Shown here piece after piece: positions 8,555 to 15,972 of a stretch of DNA of 64,000 nucleotides. The translations under genes were made by a program, and so were the position numbers. The stretch's first letter is position 1. Each line of letters opens with the position of its first letter. The stretch comes from JBEKTW01 sp049515655 (GTDB lineage Bacteria > Bacteroidota > Ignavibacteria > UBA10030 > SZUA-254): the NCBI GenBank assembly GCA_049515655.1, contig JBEKTW010000014.1:1-64000 (forward strand), read 5' to 3'. The notes under the pieces are model-generated. The model searched no databases. It saw only the letters and a program-made list of their open reading frames with translations, and was not told where the DNA came from.

Positions 8555-9729
8555 AGATCATCGTCTGCAACATCGGCTCCAGCAGCTTCAAGTTCCAGCT
8601 CCTGGAGATGCCTTCCGAGCGGCAGATCGCCCGCGGCTACACGGAGCGCGTCGGATCCTCGGAAGCCGTTATCACCTACTGGTTCGGCCCTCAGCAGGCC
8701 CTCCAGGAGAAGATGCCTGTTCCCAGCCACCGCGAGGCGGTCAGGCATGCACTGGATTTTCTGGTCTCGAAGAAGGTCCTCGCATCCCTGAATGACATCG
8801 ACGGCGTGGGGTTCAAGACCGTCCAGGCGGGGGAGAAGAGCGGCTCTCTCCTTCTGACAGACGACGTCCTCCAGGCCATGGAGGACTACCGCGACCTCGC
8901 CCCGGCCCACAATCCCCCCTATCTGACGGCCATCTACATGTTCCGGGAGATCCTGCCGAAGGTGCCCCTCGTGGGGGTCTTCGAGCCGGGGTTCCACGCC
9001 GGGATGCCGGAGTATGCCAGGGTGTACGGAGCGCCCTACGAGTGGTACGAGAAGTACAATGTCCGCCGCTACGGGTACCACGGCTCCTCCCACAGGTTCG
9101 TCGCCTGGGAGACTGTGAAGCTCCTAGGCCTTCCGGAGAACGCCCACCGCATCATCACCTGCCACCTCGGCGGGTCGTCCTCCCTGTGCGCGTTCAAAGA
9201 CGGACGCTCGATCGACACCTCGATGGGATTCACGCCCCAGTCGGGTCTACTCCAAGGCACGAGGATAGGGGACATGGATCCGTTCGTCTTGCCCTACATC
9301 ATGAAGCGCAAAGGGATCACGCTCGAGCAGGCCTTGGAGGAGTGCTCCAAGAAAGGGGGCCTGGCGGGGCTCTCAGGGATATCGGCCGACATGCGGGACG
9401 TCAAGCAGGCCGTCGCCAGGGGGGACGCAAGGGCGAAGCTCGCCCGCGACAAGTTCATCTACGACATCAAGCGCTACATCGGGGAGTACATCGTGCTTCT
9501 GGAGGGCCTTGACGGGGTCACGTTCACGGGGGGAATAGGCCAGCGGGACACGGAGCTGCGGCTTGAGGTGCTTAAGGGCCTCGGCTTCCTTGGCCTCAAG
9601 GTGGACGAGAAGCGGAACGCAGCATCCGAGACCGTCATCACGACCAGTGATTCGGCGATCAAGGCGCTTGTGATCGAGACGAACGAGGAGATTGAGGTCG
9701 CGAGGGAGACGCTGAAGGTTATTTCATGA
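8551..9729 (+). CDS. ackA: Acetate/propionate kinase
   Basis: 392 residues of the ASKHA acetokinase family: N-terminal IVCNIGSSSFKFQL phosphate loop, VFEPGFHAGMPEYARVYG, RRYGYHGSSHRF, CHLGGSSS and the TGGIGQRD signature near 330. It would turn the acyl phosphate made by PduL into the free acid plus ATP. It is the last gene of the operon and overlaps the aldolase by 4 nt. Like the rest of the operon it is visibly richer in G+C than the genes on either side. Confidence 0.92.
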   Translation: MKIIVCNIGSSSFKFQLLEMPSERQIARGYTERVGSSEAVITYWFGPQQALQEKMPVPSHREAVRHALDFLVSKKVLASLNDIDGVGFKTVQAGEKSGSLLLTDDVLQAMEDYRDLAPAHNPPYLTAIYMFREILPKVPLVGVFEPGFHAGMPEYARVYGAPYEWYEKYNVRRYGYHGSSHRFVAWETVKLLGLPENAHRIITCHLGGSSSLCAFKDGRSIDTSMGFTPQSGLLQGTRIGDMDPFVLPYIMKRKGITLEQALEECSKKGGLAGLSGISADMRDVKQAVARGDARAKLARDKFIYDIKRYIGEYIVLLEGLDGVTFTGGIGQRDTELRLEVLKGLGFLGLKVDEKRNAASETVITTSDSAIKALVIETNEEIEVARETLKVIS

Positions 9730-9779
9730 GCCGTTGTGCCGTTTCCAAGTCAGTGAATTGTCTGACTGATAGGGCGTAA

Positions 9780-9950
9780 CCCTTAAGGGTCACGCTGAGG
9801 CACGCGTTTGCAACAAAGCTTGTTACTGCTGGGCAGGATATTATGGTAGTGAAGGAGCTTCTTAGCCATGCGGACATAAGGACAAGTCTGGTCTATGCAA
9901 AAGCGGATACGGAAGCGCTACGGAAGGCTGTCAACAGTTTGAAAAACTGA
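9780..9950 (+). pseudogene. C-terminal remnant of a second tyrosine recombinase
   Basis: The 56 codons before TGA at 9950 read TLRHAFATKLVTAGQDIMVV, then KELLSHADIRTSLVYAKAD, covering the H-x-x-R box, second His and catalytic Tyr of a phage-type integrase. A stop at 9777 lies directly upstream in frame, and no core domain is present. It ends 79 bp before the tRNA-Arg gene. An intact integrase of the neighbouring element likewise sits next to its attachment site, so this is likely the tail of an earlier integrase. Confidence 0.85.
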
Positions 9951-10029
9951 TATCACAGCGCGAAGGCACATATTGGGCACACAGGGACACAAGGTGGGGT
10001 TCGGAATCAAGAAGCAGCGAGAAGATGAG

Positions 10030-10103
10030 TACGCCAGGGGGGATTTGAACCCTCAACCCTCAGCTCCGTAGGCTGATGCTCTATCCAATTGAGCTACTGG
10101 CGC
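10030..10103 (-). tRNA. tRNA-Arg(ACG)
   Basis: 74 nt on the minus strand. The acceptor stem GCGCCAG pairs with CTGGCGU (one G-U at the end). The D stem GCUC/GAGC, the anticodon stem UCAGC/GCUGA with loop CUACGGA (anticodon ACG) and a normal T arm are all visible. The discriminator is A, and CCA is not encoded. The gene is complete here. Its 5' half and 16 nt of upstream DNA are duplicated at 36057-36111, which identifies it as the integration target. Confidence 0.95.
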
Positions 10104-10119
10104 GTTGTTTTGGGCACTT
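10065..10119. repeat. Left attachment repeat (att) of the tRNA-Arg element
   Basis: 55 bp spanning the tRNA anticodon loop, its 5' half and 16 nt upstream. It is identical to 36057-36111 except for A at 10088 versus G at 36080. The crossover must lie within this segment. Confidence 0.9.
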
Positions 10120-10150
10120 TACTTACCGAAAACTACTACTTTTCAGGACC

Positions 10151-10225
10151 CTTGGTTACAATTTGGTAACAATTTGTCGGGAGTGGTATCCATTGACCCT
10201 GACAGGCCTGAAGTGTAGTAACAAA
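10151..10225. repeat. GTAACAA-type repeats inside the left end (possible integrase arm sites)
   Basis: ccttggttacaatttggt at 10155 recurs near 35978 inside the right end. Further copies of gtaacaa lie at about 10170, 10219 and 10230. Repeated short motifs inside both ends are what arm-type integrase sites look like. No protein-coding gene overlaps here. Confidence 0.5.
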
Positions 10226-10280
10226 AAAGTAACAAAATTGGCCTTCATTTCCAAGCTAATCGCGGAGTCGACCATGACAG

Positions 10281-11687
10281 ATGGATAGAGCCTTTACCCG
10301 TATTGGAACGACGGTTCTTTTGGTGAACAACCGTGCAAGTTTTGTGCGGTTTCTGTGCAGGGACAAGGATGCTTGTTTCCGCTTTTTGGCCGAATTATTT
10401 ATCACTTTCGCAATGTGTGCAAGAGATCACTATTTTCTCCGGCAGCAAGTGAGAAATGGAGACCTTACTTACATAGTAATGGTCGGACGGGCATTTCACT
10501 TGCTGGATCCGTCTGGCCGGCTTACAGACGGATCCAGTGAGGTTGACCCCGATCTCGTCGGGAAAATGGTGCTGCCTGTTCGCGCAGATACCTTCAACCC
10601 TAGCTGTGACGATCTAAAGGCCCAGCGGTCGTTGTTTGAGCATTTACGGGCGGAGATGGGGAAGATTGTCCCCGAGGACGATCATTTCGATCCGACGCTA
10701 GCCGCTTGCTTCGTCTTGCTGACGTACGTTCATCAGTGTTTTCAGTCACCTCCGCATCTGTGGCTCTTCGCACGATCGCCCAATGAAAGCATTATTGCTG
10801 AGCGATTATTTCATCGGTATTGCTATAATGCACACACAGTACAAAGTGGCCATGATTTCCACGCTACACTCGCCCTTCTAATTGACTTTTCCCCGACCCT
10901 TATCTTTCGGCTTATAGGCGAGGATTCAATCAACCGGATGAACTACCTGATTTACTACCCCAACGAGAAAGAACGGCCATTTCCTGTCCGGGGTGGCTGG
11001 CTCCCTGACGCATTTTGCCCAAAGATAATAATCTCCGGGAAACCGCTTCCCGCGAATCTTTCCCCGTTTATTATCCCAGTCGATTTGGAGGTAACAGGAC
11101 AGACATTCATCGGAATGGAGGAGCTACATCGAGTACGGGGAGGGATCGTACGGCTCATGCTCAACCTCATACCTCGTCTGCAGCAGCCACTCAAATCGAC
11201 TGCTGAATTAATGAGGCGCGATGATATCGGCCTTCCCCTCCAAGCTTTACTGGAATCCTTGTCAGCCCATGGGGTGATCTCACCAGAAGACAGAAGCAAG
11301 AGTCAAACCCGGCTGCGTGCACTTGCCGATCTCGCTTCTCGACCGCGTCATCGTTCACGCGAGGAGGATATTCTCTTCGGTGTGAGCCAATTTATTGACG
11401 AGCAAATGCTAAACGACGAGCCCATCTTCCTTGATGCGATAATCGAATCCTTTCAAGTCTCAGGCTCACTGCGCAAAGTAACTCAGAACCAACTCTCGAG
11501 GGTGCTAAAAAGGCATAATCTCGAGCTCGACCGACTCCGTCATCGGCACGTCATCAAGATAAGAAATCCCAGCCGTCAAATTCAGAACGACAATGAGAAA
11601 GTCACGTTTCGAACCGAAGTCAAGATCGACCGAGAGAAATTACGCAAGCTCATAAGCCGCCAACATCAACAATACATAAAGGAATAA
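10281..11687 (+). CDS. Unknown protein at the head of the element's replication module
   Basis: 468 residues, family not recognised. There is no signal peptide or clear membrane segment. I see no Walker A motif in the N-terminal two thirds. The C-terminal ~120 residues (DILFGVSQFIDEQM, then SGSLRKVTQNQLSRVLKRHN, then a Lys/Arg-rich tail) resemble a winged-helix module like those at the ends of mobile-element primases and helicases. The stop is 3 nt before the start of the DnaX-like gene, so the two are co-transcribed. A helper role in DNA replication or loading is inferred from position only. Confidence 0.6.
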   Translation: MDRAFTRIGTTVLLVNNRASFVRFLCRDKDACFRFLAELFITFAMCARDHYFLRQQVRNGDLTYIVMVGRAFHLLDPSGRLTDGSSEVDPDLVGKMVLPVRADTFNPSCDDLKAQRSLFEHLRAEMGKIVPEDDHFDPTLAACFVLLTYVHQCFQSPPHLWLFARSPNESIIAERLFHRYCYNAHTVQSGHDFHATLALLIDFSPTLIFRLIGEDSINRMNYLIYYPNEKERPFPVRGGWLPDAFCPKIIISGKPLPANLSPFIIPVDLEVTGQTFIGMEELHRVRGGIVRLMLNLIPRLQQPLKSTAELMRRDDIGLPLQALLESLSAHGVISPEDRSKSQTRLRALADLASRPRHRSREEDILFGVSQFIDEQMLNDEPIFLDAIIESFQVSGSLRKVTQNQLSRVLKRHNLELDRLRHRHVIKIRNPSRQIQNDNEKVTFRTEVKIDREKLRKLISRQHQQYIKE

Positions 11688-11690
11688 ACT

Positions 11691-12458
11691 ATGCCCGATA
11701 CGGAAACTTCACCCCAACCGCTCTATGTCGCGCAAAGGCCAAACAAGTTCAGCGATTATGCCGGGCTTGACCACCTGCACGGCGATTTCGAGTATATGGT
11801 AACTCATCTTGAGCCAAGAATCCTGATTACCGGACCATATGGAAATGGCAAGACGTCTCTCGCACGGACACTTCTAATGGCGATGTATTGTCAAGATCGC
11901 AAAGGAATAGAACCTTGCCTAGCGTGTCACTGCTGTGAGGAGATCGGTAACTTTGTTTGGTGGGGAGGCGTAATCGTAGTAACTGGAATAGAGCTGGACA
12001 CTAGGTTTTGGCGATCGACGAGGGACAGATTTCAATATGTCTCGCCGTACATAGGGGGCCCCTATGTATTATTCATTGACGACTTTGATCGCGCCGACCC
12101 GTCGCAACAAGATCGGTTCATCTCGCTCATGAATGGATACCCTTGCAATCCGATGATCATTACTGCCAGCTCCCCCGACCTGATCCAGATGCCTATCAAA
12201 GATCGGTGTTTTATCCTAGACATCTGTAAATATGATATTGAGGCGCTGAAAGAATTCGTGAGGCAGAAAAGCGACCTCCTCGGTATTGTGAAAAAGGAAG
12301 AAAGCGCGGTTGAATTATTGGTCAAGCTAGCCAACTTCAACCCCCGCACCATCCTCTTAGGTTTGGAGTACGTGAGCGCAAGAAAACTCGGGCTTACGTC
12401 CGATCTCTTACAGTCACCGTCCTTCCGTCGAAGAATGGCTCACCAGACGGGTAATTAG
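11691..12458 (+). CDS. DnaX-like AAA+ ATPase (clamp-loader-type) with zinc module
   Basis: 255 residues. The opening VAQRPNKFSDYAGLDHL resembles the KYRPxxFxxxxGQ start of bacterial clamp loaders. Walker A is GPYGNGKTS near residue 47, a CLACHCCEE cluster sits where DnaX carries its zinc module, Walker B is VLFIDDFD near 127, and sensor 1 is MIITASSP near 162. It is much shorter than DnaX and ends after the small alpha-helical lid. It is likely a mobile-element clamp loader or replication loader that works with the following primase. The tight spacing to the upstream gene supports one operon. Confidence 0.8.
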   Translation: MPDTETSPQPLYVAQRPNKFSDYAGLDHLHGDFEYMVTHLEPRILITGPYGNGKTSLARTLLMAMYCQDRKGIEPCLACHCCEEIGNFVWWGGVIVVTGIELDTRFWRSTRDRFQYVSPYIGGPYVLFIDDFDRADPSQQDRFISLMNGYPCNPMIITASSPDLIQMPIKDRCFILDICKYDIEALKEFVRQKSDLLGIVKKEESAVELLVKLANFNPRTILLGLEYVSARKLGLTSDLLQSPSFRRRMAHQTGN

Positions 12459-12533
12459 GAGTGGCGATGGAGAAGCACGTGAGGATATAGACTCCAATCA
12501 GGTCTCAATTCATTGCACGAACATAGTATTCGT

Positions 12534-14072
12534 ATGTGTATTTCCATGGATTCACTGGACGAGAAGTGGAAGCATTGGATAGATCGATATTCCAATTACG
12601 CTGTTGACGAAAAACTCAAGAGGAGCATTCCATTCGATGTGCGACTAAACCGAATAGGGCTAACAGAACGGGAATTCAAGCTCTACTACAAGAGGTTTGT
12701 CAAGGCAGGGACTCGTTACTGGACGGATGAACGGCACGATGAACGGGAGCAAGCGCGTTGGCGACAGAAAAAACGATTGGGAAAGACTCCAGCGTTGGAC
12801 ATAAATATCCCGCTCAACGAATATGAGGTTGTAAAACACCTGGCAGGAGAATTCCATGTGGCAAAGCAAATGTCAGGCAAGAATGACTTCTTCGTCATTG
12901 ACCTGGACTCTCACAAGGACAATGGTACGCCGATAGAGGAACGATATCGGGCCGTCATTCAGATCTTCGGACTTCCGATGGTATTCAGGTCTAGTGAGAG
13001 CGGCGGTTTGCACCTTTATTATTTCCTTGAGAAGCCGATGTGGCGACCATCGATTTGGGCTTCTATAGAAGAAATAATCCGTTACAATCCGAAATTACGT
13101 CCGAAGCCGGGCAACATTGAATATTTTCCGGGAACAATCGACCATCTTCGTCTCCCACTCGGAAAGGGCAGCATGCTACTGGACCCGAATAGTCTGTTTC
13201 CTATGGGGTTAAATCTCAAACAAAGCATTTGGTACGTAGCAAAGCATCGCCGTGAAGCTACGATAGATTTCAAAAAGAGAATTGCTGAACTGGCACTATC
13301 AGCCGGGCCCGTTCCCATTTCATCGCCGCCCCGTTCGCGGCCATCGACAAAGTATTCCATACTCCCACCATCCCAAACGAAAAGCCAGCTCGTCCATGAA
13401 CCGATTGCAGAGTATGGCACGAGGAACCAAGTCCAGATGAAGCACATCAGGAAATGTATCGATGAACTCGGTTTGAGCGCAGAGGAGACATTTTCGGAAA
13501 TCTGGGATTCTTATTACGACCCCATAATGAACCACAAGTCAAAAGACTTGACGAATCCAAAACAACTTCAGGTAGAGCTAAAGGCTGCAATTCAAAACTG
13601 GGTGGGCAAGCGATTGAAAGGGTCAAAAGGACGTTCCTCAATTCGTTCAGCGCCACTCTCAGTTGAAGATGTAAAGCACCTTCTTTTCCTGACTAACCCG
13701 CTTAAGTCAGCGGAAAAATACGGGAGGGAAAGCCACAACATGGTGAAATTCTTGTTTCGTCTCTTTGCTCATTTCAAAGCGAGTGGAGCGACAGTCCTTC
13801 CTATTTCTTTCAACATGCTGGCAAAAATGGGATCGAAAGTAACAGCGCGTCGGTACAAGGATTACTGTCTTCAAAATGGCATTCTCACCCTGGTTGAGGG
13901 CGGATCTTGGAGAATGCATCAGTGTTGCAAATACCAACTTAATTACATTTTCGTGGAAGGCACTACGGTTTCCAGTCTGGAGGAAGGGATATGCAAACTT
14001 TTCACAGGGTCTGAACTCTTCCGTTCCTATGAAAGGAGGATTTACGATGTTCTACGGCGGAGTTACAGGTAG
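12534..14072 (+). CDS. Archaeo-eukaryotic-type primase (AEP superfamily)
   Basis: About 512 residues from the ATG at 12534; TTG at 12513 and ATG at 12546 are alternatives, and no ribosome site decides. The AEP triad is visible: FFVIDLDSH (metal-binding D-x-D) near residue 120, SGGLHLYYFLEKP (sHx motif) near 156 and DHLRLPLG near 203. The C-terminal third is helical and basic and may be the winged-helix part of primase-polymerases of mobile elements. Together with the DnaX-like ATPase and the 468-aa protein it forms a self-contained priming and loading module, suggesting that the excised element can replicate. Confidence 0.8.
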   Translation: MCISMDSLDEKWKHWIDRYSNYAVDEKLKRSIPFDVRLNRIGLTEREFKLYYKRFVKAGTRYWTDERHDEREQARWRQKKRLGKTPALDINIPLNEYEVVKHLAGEFHVAKQMSGKNDFFVIDLDSHKDNGTPIEERYRAVIQIFGLPMVFRSSESGGLHLYYFLEKPMWRPSIWASIEEIIRYNPKLRPKPGNIEYFPGTIDHLRLPLGKGSMLLDPNSLFPMGLNLKQSIWYVAKHRREATIDFKKRIAELALSAGPVPISSPPRSRPSTKYSILPPSQTKSQLVHEPIAEYGTRNQVQMKHIRKCIDELGLSAEETFSEIWDSYYDPIMNHKSKDLTNPKQLQVELKAAIQNWVGKRLKGSKGRSSIRSAPLSVEDVKHLLFLTNPLKSAEKYGRESHNMVKFLFRLFAHFKASGATVLPISFNMLAKMGSKVTARRYKDYCLQNGILTLVEGGSWRMHQCCKYQLNYIFVEGTTVSSLEEGICKLFTGSELFRSYERRIYDVLRRSYR

Positions 14073-14240
14073 TGTACAAAGTCGGAGATATTTAAAGAAA
14101 ATAATAGAAATAAAGATAATGAAGGAATTCTGGAGAGAGAATGACAGAGAAATAGTATGATGCAAGACGCCCGACGGAAGAAACAGTCGGTTACTCCTAG
14201 CTGTTCCATCCCCCGGTCCAGCGCCGGAAAGTCTATCCTT

Positions 14241-14495
14241 TTAACCGGCGGACGAAGCGCATTTACTCAACTCCAGCGCACAGTACCGCGCCCACAGCGT
14301 CATTACCCATTCTCTTCTTTCCCAGGCTAACTCCATTTTCTGCAATACTGTAATGAAGTCCTGATATGTAATTATTCTAAAATTCTCTTTCCACCCGTTA
14401 ATCATTCCCTGGAATTCCCTACCCATGTTCATGGCTCGTTCGTCACCGCCGTGACAGTAGAGCCCCGTAATCACGATACCTATCTTCTCGTATCA
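14241..14495 (-). pseudogene. C-terminal fragment of an unrecognised protein
   Basis: On the minus strand an open stretch after a stop near 14496 reads YEKIGIVITGLYCHGGDERA and ends ITVLQKMELAWERREWVMTLWARYCALEL before TAG/TGA at 14241 (given here in parts). It looks like the tail of a longer protein. There is no start codon context. It lies downstream of the truncated attC-like half-site at 14619, so it may be the remnant of a lost cassette. Confidence 0.35.
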
Positions 14496-14612
14496 CAATT
14501 CACAGCCGCAAATTGCCCCCGTTAATTACAAGGTTTCATGTCCTTAAACGCAATATGCTCAGAATCCACTTACCCGCTATTCATCTGATGCTGGGCGTCG
14601 ATGGTGTGGCGT

Positions 14613-14619
14613 GTTAGCT
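14613..14619 (-). other. Half attC-like site at the end of the PD-(D/E)XK cassette
   Basis: On the minus strand AGCTAACACGC follows the nuclease gene and contains its TAA stop. The same 11 bases begin the full attC-like site at 30150. No matching GTTRRRY partner is found downstream, so the site appears truncated. Confidence 0.4.
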
Positions 14620-15450
14620 GACGACGTGTGGTGAATTACCTTCTTCGCCTAGAATTCCCGTTGCCGCAAGTGTTCTGCGAACAAACGGATGTAGGTTGTC
14701 CAGTGAAACAGCCGCAAAACTTTCTTTCCAACTGATGCTATTAGGCCGGGTAGATGCTGAATCCCGAGTCAGGTAGTAATGGGTTACCTCCATCCCAAGC
14801 AGCTCTTTAAACATATATTCCTGCAATGATGTCTGAGACACGGACTTGATTTTCCGTTGGCTAAAGACCTCTTTGTCCTTAGGACTCGATGGATAGGTGC
14901 CTTCCTCAGATGAATATTTTGCCTCAATACAAATTGCATGATCAGGTTGAGTTTGAATGACCAGGTCTGGCTTGGCGTTGAACGACCACTTGAAGTTACA
15001 CGCCCTGATGAACTCTTCATCATCTGGTAGATTTGCGGAGTACTTTGTTAATGCCCAGGTTGCCGGACACATGATTTCATTGGAAGAGGCGCTCACTCGT
15101 CCGGCGCCAAAAAAAGAATTGAAATCGATTACACTCATCTTCTGCAATCGCGGGCTATCGGATAGTCGGAGTGATTCCAATATCACCCTCCGCTTCAAAT
15201 TGTTATCTGATCCGATGCTGCTCCATAAGTCTCGAAGATACGTGTACTCGAAATAGAGCTCGCAGGAATCCAAACTACTTGGAAGCAGGCTTCTACCGGT
15301 AGCAAGTTTGGACTGAAGAAGAATCAAGAAATTGGACAGATTTTCGCCACGTTGTAGCAGAGCAGAGTACAACAATGCCGCGAAGTAGCGCTCTTCACGG
15401 TTGATTTCGAAATATCGTTTCGGTTTAGGTATTAGCTGTCTGATGTTCAT
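14614..15450 (-). CDS. PD-(D/E)XK restriction-endonuclease-like protein
   Basis: 278 residues. The central segment NAKPDLVI, followed 11 residues later by CIEAKYSSEEG, fits the PD...(D/E)xK nuclease core with Asp at about 160 and Glu-x-Lys at about 176. The N-terminal 120 residues are helical and unassigned (EERYFAALLYSALLQRGEN). Its ATG overlaps the stop of the 62-residue gene upstream by 4 nt (ATGA), so the two proteins are coupled and probably act together. An attC-like site lies upstream of the pair. The likely function is cleavage of foreign DNA; the specificity is unknown. Confidence 0.7.
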   Translation of the reverse strand: MNIRQLIPKPKRYFEINREERYFAALLYSALLQRGENLSNFLILLQSKLATGRSLLPSSLDSCELYFEYTYLRDLWSSIGSDNNLKRRVILESLRLSDSPRLQKMSVIDFNSFFGAGRVSASSNEIMCPATWALTKYSANLPDDEEFIRACNFKWSFNAKPDLVIQTQPDHAICIEAKYSSEEGTYPSSPKDKEVFSQRKIKSVSQTSLQEYMFKELLGMEVTHYYLTRDSASTRPNSISWKESFAAVSLDNLHPFVRRTLAATGILGEEGNSPHVVS

Positions 15451-15635
15451 AATTCACTCTCCTTATTTGAAATCGTATTGCAGACGGTTTCCCGATCGTT
15501 AAGTGGATTTGGTCCCGGTTCTCCTCCCAAAACGAAGGCTCGCCACCACCGTTGATGTAGACGCATTCTGTGTTTGAAGGGATTGTCGTCGGATGGAACG
15601 TTTCCAATGAGTTGTTTCATGTCATCTACCAGCAT
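15447..15635 (-). CDS. Small partner protein of the PD-(D/E)XK nuclease
   Basis: 62 residues from the ATG at 15635, chosen because AAAGGAG sits 7 nt upstream; an upstream in-frame extension to 15686 lacks such a site. The protein contains HRMRLHQRWWRAFVLGGEPG, rich in Trp/Arg, which could contact nucleic acid. Its TGA overlaps the start of the nuclease gene. No known family is recognised. Possible roles are a regulator, an inhibitor or a specificity subunit of the nuclease. Confidence 0.6.
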   Translation of the reverse strand: MLVDDMKQLIGNVPSDDNPFKHRMRLHQRWWRAFVLGGEPGPNPLNDRETVCNTISNKESEL

Positions 15636-15662
15636 ATTATTTCTCCTTTTAGGAAGTGAAAT

Positions 15663-15739
15663 AAAAAAGGGCGCAATCCAGGTCACGACCTAACCTGAGG
15701 CACTGGTTGCCTGACCGATAAGCCGTGATGGACGCGCCC
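15663..15739 (-). terminator. Long-stem terminator-like hairpin with U run
   Basis: Read on the minus strand, GGGCGC-GTCCA...TCACG (15739-15724) pairs with CGTGA..TGGA..GCGCCC (15687-15669), with two small bulges and a 36-nt loop. It is directly followed by TTTTTT (15668-15663). It would stop transcription just before the 62-residue gene. The GGGCGC strand can instead pair with GCGCCCA at 15751-15745 (GCAA loop), so two mutually exclusive folds exist. Confidence 0.5.
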
Positions 15740-15802
15740 ATTGCTGGGCGCAGTCCTCATTGCGTTTTATCGGTTTGAAAATTACCAGTTTTCAGGTTAG
15801 AA
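15688..15802 (-). other. attC-like integron recombination site
   Basis: On the minus strand the 115-bp site runs from TTCTAAC (R''-like) to GTTAGGT (a perfect GTTRRRY R' box). The arms pair as CTAACCTGA/TCAGGTTAG (15690-15698 with 15792-15800), then ACTGGT/ACCAGT (15702-15707 with 15784-15789) across a 3/2 internal loop. CCGATAA/TTATCGG and a GCGCCCA-TTGC-TGGGCGC tip follow. This is the folded R-L-stem layout of attC. It separates the type III res gene from the small-protein/nuclease pair. No integron integrase is present in the window. Confidence 0.65.
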
Positions 15803-15972
15803 CGGGGATGAGACTACGCTAGTATTTTATCAATTACATGTTTGGAATATCAGTTGTTCCCTCTTTGTTTTACTGTAGTATGGCATTAACCGCTGGGCCA
15901 ATCATATCGCTCTACTGAAAGCGCTGTTGAATCGTGCTGTCCAAGTCTATTCCTTTCAACATACTAAAAATG

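Noticed and set aside
15688..15802. First read as a riboswitch or defence-associated structured RNA
   Set aside because: The GTTRRRY end box, arm blocks and placement between genes fit attC better. No known riboswitch core was recognised.
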